DNA of 64,000 nucleotides from contig JAPKYS010000013.1 in assembly GCA_026394195.1 (NCBI GenBank), positions 163,760 to 227,759 on the forward strand. The letters are read 5' to 3'. The position numbers and the translations under genes are program-made. The notes beneath the pieces were generated by a model. It ran no database searches and was not told the origin of the DNA. It worked only from the letters and a program-made list of their open reading frames with translations. Below are positions 17,678-27,907 of this stretch, piece by piece. The stretch comes from a bacterium (GTDB taxonomy: Bacteria > Electryoneota > B3-LCP). Position 1 is the stretch's first letter; each line of letters begins with the position of its first letter.

Positions 17678-17734
17678 TCAGGTGACCAGCTAACAATAAG
17701 TATCAAAGAAATCAGCTCAAGAATCAGAATACAC

Positions 17735-18976
17735 ATGCCTAAACTGAAACTGGAAAATCAGGAAGAAACCATCAAACTGGATACCATCGAAGCAGCCATC
17801 GAGGAATTCAAACGGGGTAAACTTGTCATCGTCGTCGATGACGAAGACCGTGAGAATGAAGGCGACTTTATCATGGCGGCAGAAGCCGTCACACCTGAAG
17901 CCGTTAATTTTATGGCCAAACACGGTCGGGGGATGATCTGTCTACCCTTAACCGGGCAGCGGGCGGACGAGTTGCGTCTCGATATGATGGTCGGCAGGAA
18001 CACTGCTTTGCACGGCACCTCGTTCACAGTTACTATCGATGCCGTCCGCAATACCACCACAGGCATTTCCGCACAAGACCGTGCTACCACCATTCTGACT
18101 GCTTGTGACCCTAAAACTCACCCCGAGGATCTGGCTCGACCCGGACATATATTCCCCCTGCGGTCTGCACCCGGTGGCGTACTGAAGCGGGCAGGACATA
18201 CCGAAGCCGTAGTGGATTTGGCTCGCATGGCAGGTTTTCAATCGATCGGTGTGCTCTGTGAAATCATGAGTGATGACGGCAGCATGGCTCGTCTGCCCGA
18301 GCTTATCCGGATCGCAAAACGATTCGACCTCAAAATCGTCTCCATCCGTGATCTGATTGAATACCGTCAGCGCACTGAATCTCTGATCAAGCGTTTGGCG
18401 GAAGTGAATTTCCCGACGGCTCACGGGCACTTCAAACTGATCGGTTACCATAGCATGGTGGATGACAGCACGCATCTGGCGTTGGTCAAGGGGACTATCA
18501 AAGCCGAAGAGCCGGTGCTGGTGCGCGTACACTCGCAATGCCTCACCGGTGACGTGTTCGGGTCCATGCGTTGCGATTGCGGTGATCAACTCGTGCGAGC
18601 CATGGAAATCATCGAGAAGGAAGGTTGTGGCGTTCTTCTGTACATGAACCAGGAGGGCAGGGGTATTGGGCTGGTTAACAAGCTCAAAGCTTACAACCTG
18701 CAGGATGAAGGTAAAGATACGGTCGAAGCCAATCTGGCGCTGGGGTTCAAAGCCGATCTGCGCGATTATGGTATTGGAGCACAGATCCTCTTCGATCTCG
18801 GCGTGCGCCGCATACGTCTGTTGACCAACAATCCTCGTAAAATCATCGGATTAAAGGGTTATCATTTGGAAATCGTGGAGCGAGTTCCCATCGAGATACC
18901 GCCGAACGAAGTCAATTCCCGCTATTTGAATACGAAACGCGAAAAACTGGGACACTACATCAGCTCTTCCAGTTAA
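17735..18976 (+). CDS. ribBA: Bifunctional DHBP synthase / GTP cyclohydrolase II RibBA
   Basis: The N-terminal half (to about residue 210) is 3,4-dihydroxy-2-butanone-4-phosphate synthase with the acidic loop [13 protein letters not shown] near residue 35 and [13 protein letters not shown]. The C-terminal half is GTP cyclohydrolase II with the zinc cysteines in [18 protein letters not shown] and the [10 protein letters not shown] motif. Together they feed both branches of riboflavin synthesis. The 413-residue length is typical and both active sites look intact. A 25-residue hydrophilic N-terminal leader precedes the conserved fold. Confidence 0.96.
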   Translation: MPKLKLENQEETIKLDTIEAAIEEFKRGKLVIVVDDEDRENEGDFIMAAEAVTPEAVNFMAKHGRGMICLPLTGQRADELRLDMMVGRNTALHGTSFTVTIDAVRNTTTGISAQDRATTILTACDPKTHPEDLARPGHIFPLRSAPGGVLKRAGHTEAVVDLARMAGFQSIGVLCEIMSDDGSMARLPELIRIAKRFDLKIVSIRDLIEYRQRTESLIKRLAEVNFPTAHGHFKLIGYHSMVDDSTHLALVKGTIKAEEPVLVRVHSQCLTGDVFGSMRCDCGDQLVRAMEIIEKEGCGVLLYMNQEGRGIGLVNKLKAYNLQDEGKDTVEANLALGFKADLRDYGIGAQILFDLGVRRIRLLTNNPRKIIGLKGYHLEIVERVPIEIPPNEVNSRYLNTKREKLGHYISSSS

Positions 18977-18995
18977 ACACTATAAAGGATCGATC

Positions 18996-19508
18996 ATGAG
19001 TCCAAAAGCTGCGCAAAAGAAAGAATTGTCATCTTCCCTGGAAGCTGTAAAAACGATTCAGGGTCATCTGGACGCCAGTGGAAAGCGGTTTGCCCTGGTG
19101 GTCTCCCGCTTCAACGAGATGATTTCGCAGAAACTTCTCAGTGGCGCGTTGGACTGCCTGGTGCGCCACGGTGCCGATACGGCCGATTTAACCATTGTTT
19201 GGGTGCCGGGGTCATTTGAAATACCCATCGCGGCAGCCAACCTGGTCAAATCGGGCAAATTTCACGCTGTCATCTGTCTGGGGGCAGTGATTCGAGGCGG
19301 TACGCCGCACTTTGATTACATCGCCGCTGAAGTCACTAAAGGAATCGCGCAGACCAGCCTGCAATATCTGAAACCGGTTACCTTCGGAGTCCTTACAACG
19401 GATACTTTGGAACAAGCTCTGGAACGCGCCGGCACCAAGGCGGGTAATAAAGGTTGGGACGCCGCGCTAAGCGCCATCGAAATGGCTGATCTATGGGAGA
19501 AATTATAA
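18996..19508 (+). CDS. ribH: 6,7-dimethyl-8-ribityllumazine synthase
   Basis: Penultimate enzyme of riboflavin synthesis, forming the icosahedral or pentameric lumazine synthase. Typical motifs are [10 protein letters not shown] near residue 38, [12 protein letters not shown] near 70, and [20 protein letters not shown] with the catalytic histidine. A tail of about 25 residues before the core makes it slightly longer (170 residues) than usual. GGATCGATC lies before the ATG; the gene follows ribBA by 19 bases and ends the rib set. The next gene starts 4 bases later. Confidence 0.95.
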   Translation: MSPKAAQKKELSSSLEAVKTIQGHLDASGKRFALVVSRFNEMISQKLLSGALDCLVRHGADTADLTIVWVPGSFEIPIAAANLVKSGKFHAVICLGAVIRGGTPHFDYIAAEVTKGIAQTSLQYLKPVTFGVLTTDTLEQALERAGTKAGNKGWDAALSAIEMADLWEKL

Positions 19509-19512
19509 CAAA

Positions 19513-21882
19513 ATGAAATTCATCGTGAGAGTCGGCATTATTCTCTTGATTGCCGGTATTACTGCTGGAAGCAGTTATGCCGCGATTGATTGGAAAGCAT
19601 ATCCCGCAGTCCACACCGTGCGATCACTGGTCCGCATCGGCGATGAGCTGTGGGGAGCCACCAATGCCGGGTTGGTTCAATTCAACCCACAGACAGGGTC
19701 TTCCCGAATATTCACAACCGTTGATGGATTGTCATCCAATGATATCCGCGCCATCGTTCCGGACGGCAGAGGCAACCTGGTGCTGGGCATGGGTAATGCC
19801 TATCTCGATATCTTCAACCTGAGCACTCACCAGGACAAATGGATCCCCGATTTCAAGTTCAACACCAAGATCTTCCAAATCCTTGCGCTTTACAACGATT
19901 CTGGATCCATCTATATAGGGACAGACATCGGAGTCAGTCGGCTGGTCTTCTACGATGACCTGAACGAATATCACATCCAGGGAAACTATACCCATCTCGG
20001 CAACTTTCCGCTTGAAATCGCAGTAGCATCGATCACCATCAATGCCGGCGGTCTCTGGGTCGGCACCCAGATGGGACTGGCACGCGGTGACCTGTCCAGC
20101 TCCGTTCTGGAATCACCCTCAAACTGGAGCAACTATACGACCGCTCAGGGTTTATCCAGCAATCCAGTCAGCGCCCTGGCGATTATCCATGATACCCTCT
20201 ACGTTGCCACTCCTTCAACGGGATTGAATTACCAGTCGGGCAGCCTTTTTATCCCCATTCCCGTACTGTACACCACTGGCGCAAATTTCTTAAAGGTTTG
20301 CGGTGATACACTCTATTTCGGCAGACCTGAAGGATTATTCCGTCTCCAACCTGGAGAGGTTGTCCGCTACGGTACTGAAGGATCAAAAGGACGTTGCGTT
20401 GAATTTGACGCCGATAGCACCATGTGGGCCGGTTTTGAACCGACACGGGCGGATCTTGGGGGATTACGATTTTGGCAGCCTGAAGGCTGGACTACCTATA
20501 ACTTTGAAAACCCTCTCGTCGAACTACCAACAGATATCCTGATCGATAAATCCGGATCATTATGGGTTTGCGGTACTGCGAATCTCGGTTTTAACAACGG
20601 CTGCCTGTCCCATTTTAATGGCCAACACTGGATCAATTTTACCTCGCAATCTGATAATTATCTTCAAAATTCCCATGTCAGCCCGGACAGCTTTTTCTGG
20701 TACGTTCCACGAGCTCTAACTGAGGATTTCAGCGGGTCAGTCTGGGTGGGGAGCGATGGTCGGGGAGCAGCCTGGTTCAGCTTCCAAAACGACACTGTAA
20801 TCGCGCGCGGGTTCTTCTCCGCCCCCTCCGGGAGACTCTTCAACGTCCTCGGCATAAGCGTGCACTATTGCGTTGTGCGTGATTTGACGACCGACGCTTG
20901 GGGCAACGTCTGGATCTGTAACAGTGAAGCAAATCCTCTGTCAGGGCAGCCGATCGCAATTGTCCCATCGGATTATATCGATTCCCCTTCAGACAGCATC
21001 GGTTGGTATTATTTAACGCCTGAAAACCAGAACGGAATCAATCTGCCGAGTGCCCAATACTACGTAGACCGGGTTGCTGAGGATTCCTACAATCGAAAAT
21101 GGTTCGGTCCCAATAATAATAAGGGCAGCGCAATACACATTCTCGATGATAATGGCACGCTCTCCGCTGCCGATGACCACTGGTACACCCTGGAAAATCT
21201 ACCCTCGGATTCAATTAATGCGATCGTCACCGACCAGGAAGGCGTCGTTTGGGTGGCGACGCCGAGCGGCACGCAGTATTTCTACCCCGAAGGAAATGCC
21301 GGCTCTCTCATTGGAATCGACCTGATTATCCCCACGGGTCAAAGCGTCAACTGCATTGCCGTGGACCCCCAAAATAACAAGTGGTTCGGCACTACATCAG
21401 GATTAAGCGTACTGGCTGCCGACAACTACACCTGGTTCAATGAATATAATCTGACCTCGTGGGAAGGAGTTTATCCCAGCCCGCTGCCAGGAAATGTCAT
21501 CCAGACCATCGCCTTTAATCCCGGTACCGGCGAGGCTTTTATCGGGACTAACAAGGGTTTGGTAAGCATCAACACGCCCTTCAAGCAGATGGGTACGACG
21601 ATTAATTCAATCAGCGTCTGGCCCAATCCCTTACTGGTAGGGAATGATCTCGATGATCACCTCTCTTTCGATGCTGCCGGATTGACGGTTGCATCGGAGA
21701 TCAAAATTTTCACAGCCTCGGGTTCCCTGGTCAGACATCTGCAGGGGGTGCAACAGATAAATCAAGGTTGGGATGGACGAAATTCGCTGGGGGAATTTGT
21801 GGGGAGCGGAGTTTATCTAATCCTGGCATATTCCGCCGATGGACAGGCGAAAACCAGCAAGGTTGCGGTCGTGCGACAATAG
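19513..21882 (+). CDS. Secreted beta-propeller protein with FlgD-like C-terminal sorting domain
   Basis: An N-terminal signal peptide (KFIVRVGIILLIAGITAG, cleavage near SSYA) is followed by repeated units of the two-component-regulator propeller type: motifs such as GDELWGATNAGLVQF, NDIRAIVPDGRGNLVLG, GLWVGTQMGLARG and EGVVWVATPSGTQYF recur through about residue 690. The last 80 residues form the FlgD/Por-type fold (SVWPNPLL, EIKIFTASGSLVRHLQG, GWDGRNSLGEFVGSGVYLI). It is therefore an exported protein probably anchored by a type IX-like route. It lacks the kinase part of the sensors in which such propellers were first described. It lies between ribH and recN with 4- and 1-base gaps, though it has no apparent link to either pathway. 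Ligand unknown. Confidence 0.75.
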   Translation: MKFIVRVGIILLIAGITAGSSYAAIDWKAYPAVHTVRSLVRIGDELWGATNAGLVQFNPQTGSSRIFTTVDGLSSNDIRAIVPDGRGNLVLGMGNAYLDIFNLSTHQDKWIPDFKFNTKIFQILALYNDSGSIYIGTDIGVSRLVFYDDLNEYHIQGNYTHLGNFPLEIAVASITINAGGLWVGTQMGLARGDLSSSVLESPSNWSNYTTAQGLSSNPVSALAIIHDTLYVATPSTGLNYQSGSLFIPIPVLYTTGANFLKVCGDTLYFGRPEGLFRLQPGEVVRYGTEGSKGRCVEFDADSTMWAGFEPTRADLGGLRFWQPEGWTTYNFENPLVELPTDILIDKSGSLWVCGTANLGFNNGCLSHFNGQHWINFTSQSDNYLQNSHVSPDSFFWYVPRALTEDFSGSVWVGSDGRGAAWFSFQNDTVIARGFFSAPSGRLFNVLGISVHYCVVRDLTTDAWGNVWICNSEANPLSGQPIAIVPSDYIDSPSDSIGWYYLTPENQNGINLPSAQYYVDRVAEDSYNRKWFGPNNNKGSAIHILDDNGTLSAADDHWYTLENLPSDSINAIVTDQEGVVWVATPSGTQYFYPEGNAGSLIGIDLIIPTGQSVNCIAVDPQNNKWFGTTSGLSVLAADNYTWFNEYNLTSWEGVYPSPLPGNVIQTIAFNPGTGEAFIGTNKGLVSINTPFKQMGTTINSISVWPNPLLVGNDLDDHLSFDAAGLTVASEIKIFTASGSLVRHLQGVQQINQGWDGRNSLGEFVGSGVYLILAYSADGQAKTSKVAVVRQ

Positions 21883-21883
21883 T

Positions 21884-23563
21884 ATGCTGAAAAAGCTCTA
21901 CATTGAGAATTATACTATCATGTCCCGGGTCGAAGTCGTCTTTCAACCCGGGTTGAATGTTATTACCGGTGAAACCGGCGTTGGGAAATCGCTATTGCTG
22001 GATGCGCTGGGATCTCTGGTCGGCGAGAAGCGAAGCGGGATGCCAATCCGTTCCGGCGCCGAGCGTGCGATTGTGGAAGCAGAATTTGATGCCAACGACA
22101 AAAATGCAATCCAACAATGGTTGCAGACTCAGAATCTGCCGACCGATTTTCCCATCATCGTGAGGCGTGAATTCCATCAGAACGGACGAAATCGTTTTTT
22201 CGTCAATGATACTCCGGCGAGTTTGGGCGCCGGGCGTGAACTTGGCGATCTGTTGTTAGATATTCATGGCCAGCATGAAACCGTAGCGCTCTTCAGTCGC
22301 TCGAGACAGTTGTTGTTTCTCGATGCATTCCACCACAAACCTGAGCTAAGCATTAAGTATCGGGATCTATACCGGTGCATTAAATCGCTATCGAATGAGG
22401 CTGAATCGCTAAAGATGCAGATTGAAGACTCCCGGGCGGGTTCGGAGGTGTACCGGAGACAGCTTACCGAGTTGAATCAGCTTGACCCTCAAGAGAACGA
22501 AATAACTGCATTGGAGGCTGAACTTAATCGACTGGAAAATGCGGAAAAAATATTTCAGATATGCAAACAGATTGAAGATTATCTGAACGAAGCTTCCGAA
22601 TCTGCAGTCGAACAACTCGACCGGGCGCTGCGGCTGTTGCCGGAACTTTATCAGTTCAACACGGATCTGAAAATCTGGGAATCAGAGGTTTCCAGTTTGA
22701 GATCAGTCTTGATCGAATTTAATCGGACCTTGCAGGAATTCAGCCGGGAGGTCAGCCACGATCCCAATCGGGTCGAGGATCTACGTCAGCGGGTCGTTGC
22801 ACTCTACGGATTTCAGAAACGCTGGGGATATTCCGGCAAAGATCTCGTTCTGGTGCTGGCGGAAATTTCGCAGAAATTGAACGAATTAGCGCTATTGGAA
22901 GTGAAAGCACAAAAAATATCGGCTGAAATTTCTACCTTGAATGGATCACTGATTGAGGCCGGTAGATTGCTGTCTGAACAGAGGCAGAGCGTCGCTGAAC
23001 TTTTGAAAGTTCAGGTTGAAGAGCGCTTGCGCTTCATCGGCATGAGTCGAGCTCGCTTTGCAGTCCAATTTGATCCGATTAATATAGAGAATCCTTATGA
23101 AGATGGCTTGGATCGTCTCGAATTTGTGTTATCTCCTGATGGTAAATTAGCCTCTCTACCTTTGCGCCAGGTGGCTTCAGGTGGTGAGATGAGCCGGATA
23201 TTGCTGGCTCTGAAGAGTGCTCTGGCGCAGGTCGATCCTGTAGAATCGTTAATCTTCGATGAAATCGATCAGGGTATTTCCGGTCGAATCGCTCACCTGG
23301 TGGGACTTCAACTGGCAGAACTGGGTCGAATGCACCAAGTCATCCTGGTTACACACCTGCCGCAGATCGCCAGTCAGGGTGACGTGCACTGGTCGGTCAG
23401 GAGGGATGGTCCCGAAGGAGCCGCGGTCGTACACAGGCTGGACGGCGAAGAACGAGTTATTGAACTGGCGTCGTTGTTGATAGCGTCAGGTATCACGGAC
23501 GGCGCTTTACTCAACGCACGAGAAATGCTGCAAGCGGCGCGCAACCAGAATCAAACGGTCTGA
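21884..23563 (+). CDS. recN: DNA repair ATPase RecN
   Basis: SMC-like protein for double-strand break repair. Walker A GETGVGKS is at residues 29-36 after the typical LYIENYTIM opening. A long coiled-coil region spans about 150-370. The C-terminal ABC part has LRQVASGGEMSRILLALKSAL, then LIFDEIDQGISGRIAHLVG (Walker B and D-loop) and VTHLPQIASQ. The start is the ATG two bases after the previous stop; a longer frame from 21839 overlaps the previous gene. Length 559 residues is normal. It is followed by murA after 13 bases. Confidence 0.95.
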   Translation: MLKKLYIENYTIMSRVEVVFQPGLNVITGETGVGKSLLLDALGSLVGEKRSGMPIRSGAERAIVEAEFDANDKNAIQQWLQTQNLPTDFPIIVRREFHQNGRNRFFVNDTPASLGAGRELGDLLLDIHGQHETVALFSRSRQLLFLDAFHHKPELSIKYRDLYRCIKSLSNEAESLKMQIEDSRAGSEVYRRQLTELNQLDPQENEITALEAELNRLENAEKIFQICKQIEDYLNEASESAVEQLDRALRLLPELYQFNTDLKIWESEVSSLRSVLIEFNRTLQEFSREVSHDPNRVEDLRQRVVALYGFQKRWGYSGKDLVLVLAEISQKLNELALLEVKAQKISAEISTLNGSLIEAGRLLSEQRQSVAELLKVQVEERLRFIGMSRARFAVQFDPINIENPYEDGLDRLEFVLSPDGKLASLPLRQVASGGEMSRILLALKSALAQVDPVESLIFDEIDQGISGRIAHLVGLQLAELGRMHQVILVTHLPQIASQGDVHWSVRRDGPEGAAVVHRLDGEERVIELASLLIASGITDGALLNAREMLQAARNQNQTV

Positions 23564-23576
23564 TATAGAAATAATC

Positions 23577-24836
23577 ATGGACAAATTCGTAATTTATGGT
23601 GGTTCCCCTCTCCAGGGGACCGCATCCATCTCCGGATCGAAAAATGCCTCGCTGCCGCTGATGGCAGCCGCCCTGCTGGCTCCGGGAATACATCGACTAC
23701 AGAACGTTCCCTCGCTTCGAGACGTGCGCACCATGGCGCACCTGCTGCGCATCATCGGCGCCCGTGTGGATTTTATCGATCGAACCCTTACCATCGACAG
23801 CAGGGATTGCTCATTTTATGAAGCTCCCTACGAATTAGTCAAAACGATGCGGGCGTCCGTTTACGTACTGGGACCACTGCTGGCACGGTTCGGGCAAGCG
23901 AAGGTTTCACTACCGGGCGGTTGCGCCTGGGGACCTCGACCGGTCGATCTTCATATCATGGGGATGCAGCGGCTGGGCGCAGAGGTTGAACTTGAAGGCG
24001 GATACATCATCGCCAGAGCTGCCAAATTGCGGGGCGCCAAAATCTCGTTTCCAACTCCTTCGGTGGGAGCCACTGGAAATATTATGATGGCTGCTGCGCT
24101 GGCAGAAGGTGTGACTATCATCGAAAATGCGGCGTGCGAACCCGAAATCGTGGCGTTGGCGCAATTTATCAACGATATGGGCGGGCGAGTATCCGGCGCT
24201 GCCACCGACCGAATCGAGATCGAAGGGGTAAAAGAGTTAAGTCCCATCCAATTCAGCAACATTCCGGATCGCATCGAAGCAGGAACGTTCCTCTGCGCCG
24301 CGGCCTTGTCCGGCGGAGACGTCACATTCGAGAATTTGCGAACGGACCACATCGGTGTAGTCCTCAATGCCCTGGAGAGTGCCGGGTTCGTATTGGACGT
24401 CACGGAGACCTCAGTCCGTATCCGTTCAGACCGCCCCGCCAAGCCTGTGGACATTAAGACGGCTCCCTATCCGGGATTTCCAACGGATATGCAGGCGCAG
24501 TGGATCGCACTGATGAGCCTTTCCGAAGGCAGTGCTGCCATTACCGATACCATCTACACCGATCGGTTTACCCATGTCGCCGAATTGCGCCGACTGGGAG
24601 CCGATATTCGACTTGAAGGGAATATGGCGCTGGTGCGCGGCGTCGATCATCTGCAGGGCGCACCGGTCATGTCCACCGACCTGAGGGCTTCCGCCAGCTT
24701 GATCATGGCAGGAATGGCTGCCAGAGGACGAACGGATCTATCCCGTGTATATCACATTGATCGCGGCTATGAGCAGATTGAAAACAAATTGAATGCGCTG
24801 GGTGCAAAAATCCAGCGTGAAGACGAACCAATGTAA
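23577..24836 (+). CDS. murA: UDP-N-acetylglucosamine 1-carboxyvinyltransferase MurA
   Basis: First committed step of peptidoglycan synthesis: transfers enolpyruvate from PEP to UDP-GlcNAc in the cytoplasm. The catalytic loop PGGCAWGPRPVDLH has the active cysteine C116, the residue attacked by fosfomycin. The opening SISGSKNASLPLMAA (K22, N23) and the late DLRASASLIMAGM motif match the family, and the 419-residue length is typical. It lies between recN and the permease-SPFH gene with short gaps of 13 and 21 bases. Confidence 0.97.
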   Translation: MDKFVIYGGSPLQGTASISGSKNASLPLMAAALLAPGIHRLQNVPSLRDVRTMAHLLRIIGARVDFIDRTLTIDSRDCSFYEAPYELVKTMRASVYVLGPLLARFGQAKVSLPGGCAWGPRPVDLHIMGMQRLGAEVELEGGYIIARAAKLRGAKISFPTPSVGATGNIMMAAALAEGVTIIENAACEPEIVALAQFINDMGGRVSGAATDRIEIEGVKELSPIQFSNIPDRIEAGTFLCAAALSGGDVTFENLRTDHIGVVLNALESAGFVLDVTETSVRIRSDRPAKPVDIKTAPYPGFPTDMQAQWIALMSLSEGSAAITDTIYTDRFTHVAELRRLGADIRLEGNMALVRGVDHLQGAPVMSTDLRASASLIMAGMAARGRTDLSRVYHIDRGYEQIENKLNALGAKIQREDEPM

Positions 24837-24857
24837 CCGGATTCCCGCATACCCATC

Positions 24858-26990
24858 ATGCTGCGATTTTTTCTCGACATTTTTCAAGCTTTCCTGAACG
24901 TTCTGATAGATTCCAGCCCCTACCTGCTCTTCGGGTTTTTCATAGCTGGTTTAATCCATGTTTATCTTCCTGCACAAAAGGTCTTAAAATATCTGGGAAA
25001 AGGCAATTTCCGCTCCGTCTTGAATGCCAGCCTGCTCGGGTTACCTCTGCCGTTATGTTCTTGTGCTGTCCTACCGACTGCAATCTCTTTGCGCAAACAG
25101 GGCGCCAGTAAGGGTTCTATTTTTTCCTTCTTGATTTCGACGCCTGAATCCAGCGTCACCGCCATCGGAATCAGCCTGGCCCTGTTGGATCCCTTGATGA
25201 CCGTTTTCCGCCCCATCGCCGCCTTTGTCACAGCGCTGTTGACGGGTATCGGCGTGAATGTGTTTGATCGCAGGGGTGATGACCGTAAGGATGTGGATCA
25301 GCCTCTGAACTGCGATAGCTGCAACTGCGGAGATGCCGGAACCCCAAATGATCAAACCACCGATAGCGTTTCTTCTGCGACCAACCATAAATTGCAGATC
25401 AAGAAAGCCCTGAATTACTCCTTCGGTGAATTGCTGAATGACCTGGCTCCGTACCTGCTGATCGGGCTCCTCGCGGCTGGTCTGATCGCTACAGTTATCC
25501 CCGACGATTTCTTTACCGGCCTGATGGGTCAGGGTATCTGGCCCATGATCGTCATGATCCTCATCGGCATTCCGCTCTATGTTTGTGCCGAAGCCTCCAC
25601 CCCCATCGCCGCAGCGCTGTTATTAAAGGGGTTATCGCCCGGCGCCGCGCTGGTCTTCATGTTGGCTGGACCAGCGACCAACATTGGATCGTTAATCGTA
25701 CTATCGCGATACTTCAGTAAAAAAACCATTGCGATCTACCTTGCTGGTATTGCCATCCTAAGCCTGGTCTTTGGCTTAATACTAAATCAAATCTATTCCA
25801 GCTTTAATTTGAATGTCCGAGCGACTCTCGGCGCCGGAGTCGAATTTTTGCCCGGCTGGGTGAAAATCAGCGCGGCATTGCTCTTCGGCGGCTTGATGCT
25901 GCGCAGCTTGATCAGGACGAAATATTTTCAAACCTTGTGGGAGAGAGTTCGCCAGCGATATGGCTGGAGCAGCGTCCGGGTTAGAAATCTGTTGATCGCC
26001 GCGGCTCTGTTGATCTATCTGAGCGATTGTTTCTTCGCCGTACCCGTTGGAAACACCGGGATGATCGTCAGCTTAGGCAAAGTGGTTTCAGCCGATCTTG
26101 CTCCGGGATTGCACCTTCGCCTCCCGGTGCCGTTTGCAAAAACCTTGCTGGTGGATACCCAACGGGTGCGCAGCTTTGAGTTTGGTTTTAGGAGAACAAC
26201 ACCAACTTACACTCAAGGAAATCCGTTACGGGCAGTTGGTTTAGCAGGGAGCGAGGAGAAACTGGACGTTTTACTCAAAGAAGACCACCCGGAAGAGAGT
26301 GAGCTTTTTGGCGGGGATGAGAACCTGATCGACATTGACGTGACCGTTTTTTATACTTTGGTGGATGCATATAAAGCTGTCTATTCGACTCAGGACATTG
26401 AGGCAGTTGTCAGGGAAATTGCAGCAAGTAAAATCATGGGAGAAATTGCGGCTCGGCAGGTCGAGGATGGATTGACCGGAGACTGGACTGACTTCGAAAA
26501 TCAGGTTAAAACGAAGCTGCAGGCAGATTTGAATCGGTTGGGAATCGGCGTGGAGATAAAGTGTTTGAATCTGGTCTATGCTCATGCTCCTGAAGTCGTT
26601 CATGCAGCCTACCGCGACGTCGCTTCAGCCCTGGAAGATAAGTACCGCTTGATCAATCTCGCCGAAGCGGACTCGATTACCAACCTTGCCAACGCGCGCG
26701 CCAGAGCCAATTCGATGTTGTTTCGTGCACAATCAGATTCGGCGGAGCAAATTATGCGAGCCAGGGGTGATGCAGATCGATTTTTAGCCATGGCGAAAAG
26801 TACGAAGGTTAAGCGAGCGGAGCAGCAATTTCGTCTCAATGCCCAGGTTGCAGAAACCACGCTGGTTAATCTGGAAAAAATATTAACCCTTACGCGCAAT
26901 TCGCCAGGTCTGGATTTAATTGTCATCCCCAAAACTTCCGATCCGGCGCAGAACCTGCCGCCAGAGGTTTTAGAACGACTGACGAGGTAG
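24858..26990 (+). CDS. Fusion of SO_0444/ArsP-type permease with HflK-like SPFH domain
   Basis: Residues 1-360 are a predicted permease of the DUF318/SO_0444 type with two homologous halves. The first half carries PLPLCSCAVLP (C67, C69) and STPESS; the second carries YVCAEASTPIAAALLLKG and AGPATNIGS. The cytoplasmic loop between them has a short cysteine cluster, CDSCNCGD (C152, C155, C157), as in metal-efflux members. After another membrane helix (about 376-395), residues 396-710 form an HflK-like SPFH/band 7 domain: VGNTGMIVSLGKVVSADLAPGLHLRLP, then GGDENLIDIDVTVFYTLVDAY, and an Ala/Glu-rich coiled coil at 600-690. Each part is complete, so this is a real fusion and not a merged pair with a frameshift. 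Two further SPFH genes follow. Transport substrate (arsenic compounds, Cu or Zn) is unproven. Confidence 0.85.
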   Translation: MLRFFLDIFQAFLNVLIDSSPYLLFGFFIAGLIHVYLPAQKVLKYLGKGNFRSVLNASLLGLPLPLCSCAVLPTAISLRKQGASKGSIFSFLISTPESSVTAIGISLALLDPLMTVFRPIAAFVTALLTGIGVNVFDRRGDDRKDVDQPLNCDSCNCGDAGTPNDQTTDSVSSATNHKLQIKKALNYSFGELLNDLAPYLLIGLLAAGLIATVIPDDFFTGLMGQGIWPMIVMILIGIPLYVCAEASTPIAAALLLKGLSPGAALVFMLAGPATNIGSLIVLSRYFSKKTIAIYLAGIAILSLVFGLILNQIYSSFNLNVRATLGAGVEFLPGWVKISAALLFGGLMLRSLIRTKYFQTLWERVRQRYGWSSVRVRNLLIAAALLIYLSDCFFAVPVGNTGMIVSLGKVVSADLAPGLHLRLPVPFAKTLLVDTQRVRSFEFGFRRTTPTYTQGNPLRAVGLAGSEEKLDVLLKEDHPEESELFGGDENLIDIDVTVFYTLVDAYKAVYSTQDIEAVVREIAASKIMGEIAARQVEDGLTGDWTDFENQVKTKLQADLNRLGIGVEIKCLNLVYAHAPEVVHAAYRDVASALEDKYRLINLAEADSITNLANARARANSMLFRAQSDSAEQIMRARGDADRFLAMAKSTKVKRAEQQFRLNAQVAETTLVNLEKILTLTRNSPGLDLIVIPKTSDPAQNLPPEVLERLTR

Positions 26991-27022
26991 TTAAAAGTAG
27001 GATCGGAGTCGGAGTAAAAAGC

Positions 27023-27907
27023 ATGAAGAAGATTATCGTCAAAGCCATCATTGCATTCCACCTGCTGCTTTTTCTGAGCACGCTCTTTTACCAGCTCCCG
27101 GAAGCGCAGATGGCTGTGATTACCCAATTTGGACGCCCGACTCGAGTTGTGAAAACAGCCGGGTTGCATCTGAAGCTGCCCTGGCCGTTGGAGCGTGCAC
27201 GCAAAATTGACGGCAGGCTGCTCACTTTCGATCCGCAGGCAGAAGAGTTTCTCACCAAGGATAAGAAAAACCTGATCGTCGATGCGTTCATGCTCTATCA
27301 GGTGAAGGATCCGTTAAAATTTCTGGTCAGCGTGCGCGACCGCATCGGAGCGGAAGCCCGATTGGCGGATCTGCTCTATTCCGCCATCGGAGCACAAGTG
27401 GGGCAAACGTCTTTTTCTTCACTGATCAGCGATATTCCCGATCAGATGAGATTGCAGGCGGTCTGCGATTCAATCCAGAAAAATTGCGACTTGATCGCCT
27501 CGGAAAATTTCGGCATAAACGTCAAAGCTGCTCTGATCAAACGCCTGGCATATCCTCCGCAGAATCGGGTCGCAGTTTTCGAGCGTATGAAAGCGGAACG
27601 CGGCAGAATGGCTCGGCTGTATCGCAGCGAAGGCGAAGAGGAAGCCCAGAAAATCCGTTCCAGCGCAGACCTTGAAGCAGCCCTTTTAATCGCTAAGGCT
27701 AACCAGGAGGCTCTGACCATTTCCGGGGAAGGCGAAGGTAAAGCTGCCGATATTTATCGTACTGCCATGCAGAAGGATGCTGAATTTTACCGATTCCTGC
27801 GCAGCCTCGATGCTTATGGTAAATTCCTGAATGAACGAACTACCATTGTCCTGCCGAACGATTCCGAGCTTTTGCAGGTCTTGCGCAAAGGACCCGGATC
27901 AAAATGA
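27023..27907 (+). CDS. hflC: SPFH/band 7 protein, HflC-like
   Basis: A single N-terminal membrane helix (residues 5-24) anchors an SPFH domain on the outer side of the inner membrane. HflC hallmarks are QMAVITQFGRP, GLHLKLPWP, TKDKKNLIVDAFMLYQVKDP and the coiled-coil start RMKAERGRMARLYRSEGEEEAQKIRS. In E. coli HflC pairs with HflK to form a cage around the FtsH protease. Here it follows the permease-SPFH fusion by 32 bases, with GGAG 8 bases before the ATG, and its stop overlaps the next SPFH gene by 4 bases. The three proteins are likely made together and may form one assembly. Confidence 0.87.
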   Translation: MKKIIVKAIIAFHLLLFLSTLFYQLPEAQMAVITQFGRPTRVVKTAGLHLKLPWPLERARKIDGRLLTFDPQAEEFLTKDKKNLIVDAFMLYQVKDPLKFLVSVRDRIGAEARLADLLYSAIGAQVGQTSFSSLISDIPDQMRLQAVCDSIQKNCDLIASENFGINVKAALIKRLAYPPQNRVAVFERMKAERGRMARLYRSEGEEEAQKIRSSADLEAALLIAKANQEALTISGEGEGKAADIYRTAMQKDAEFYRFLRSLDAYGKFLNERTTIVLPNDSELLQVLRKGPGSK

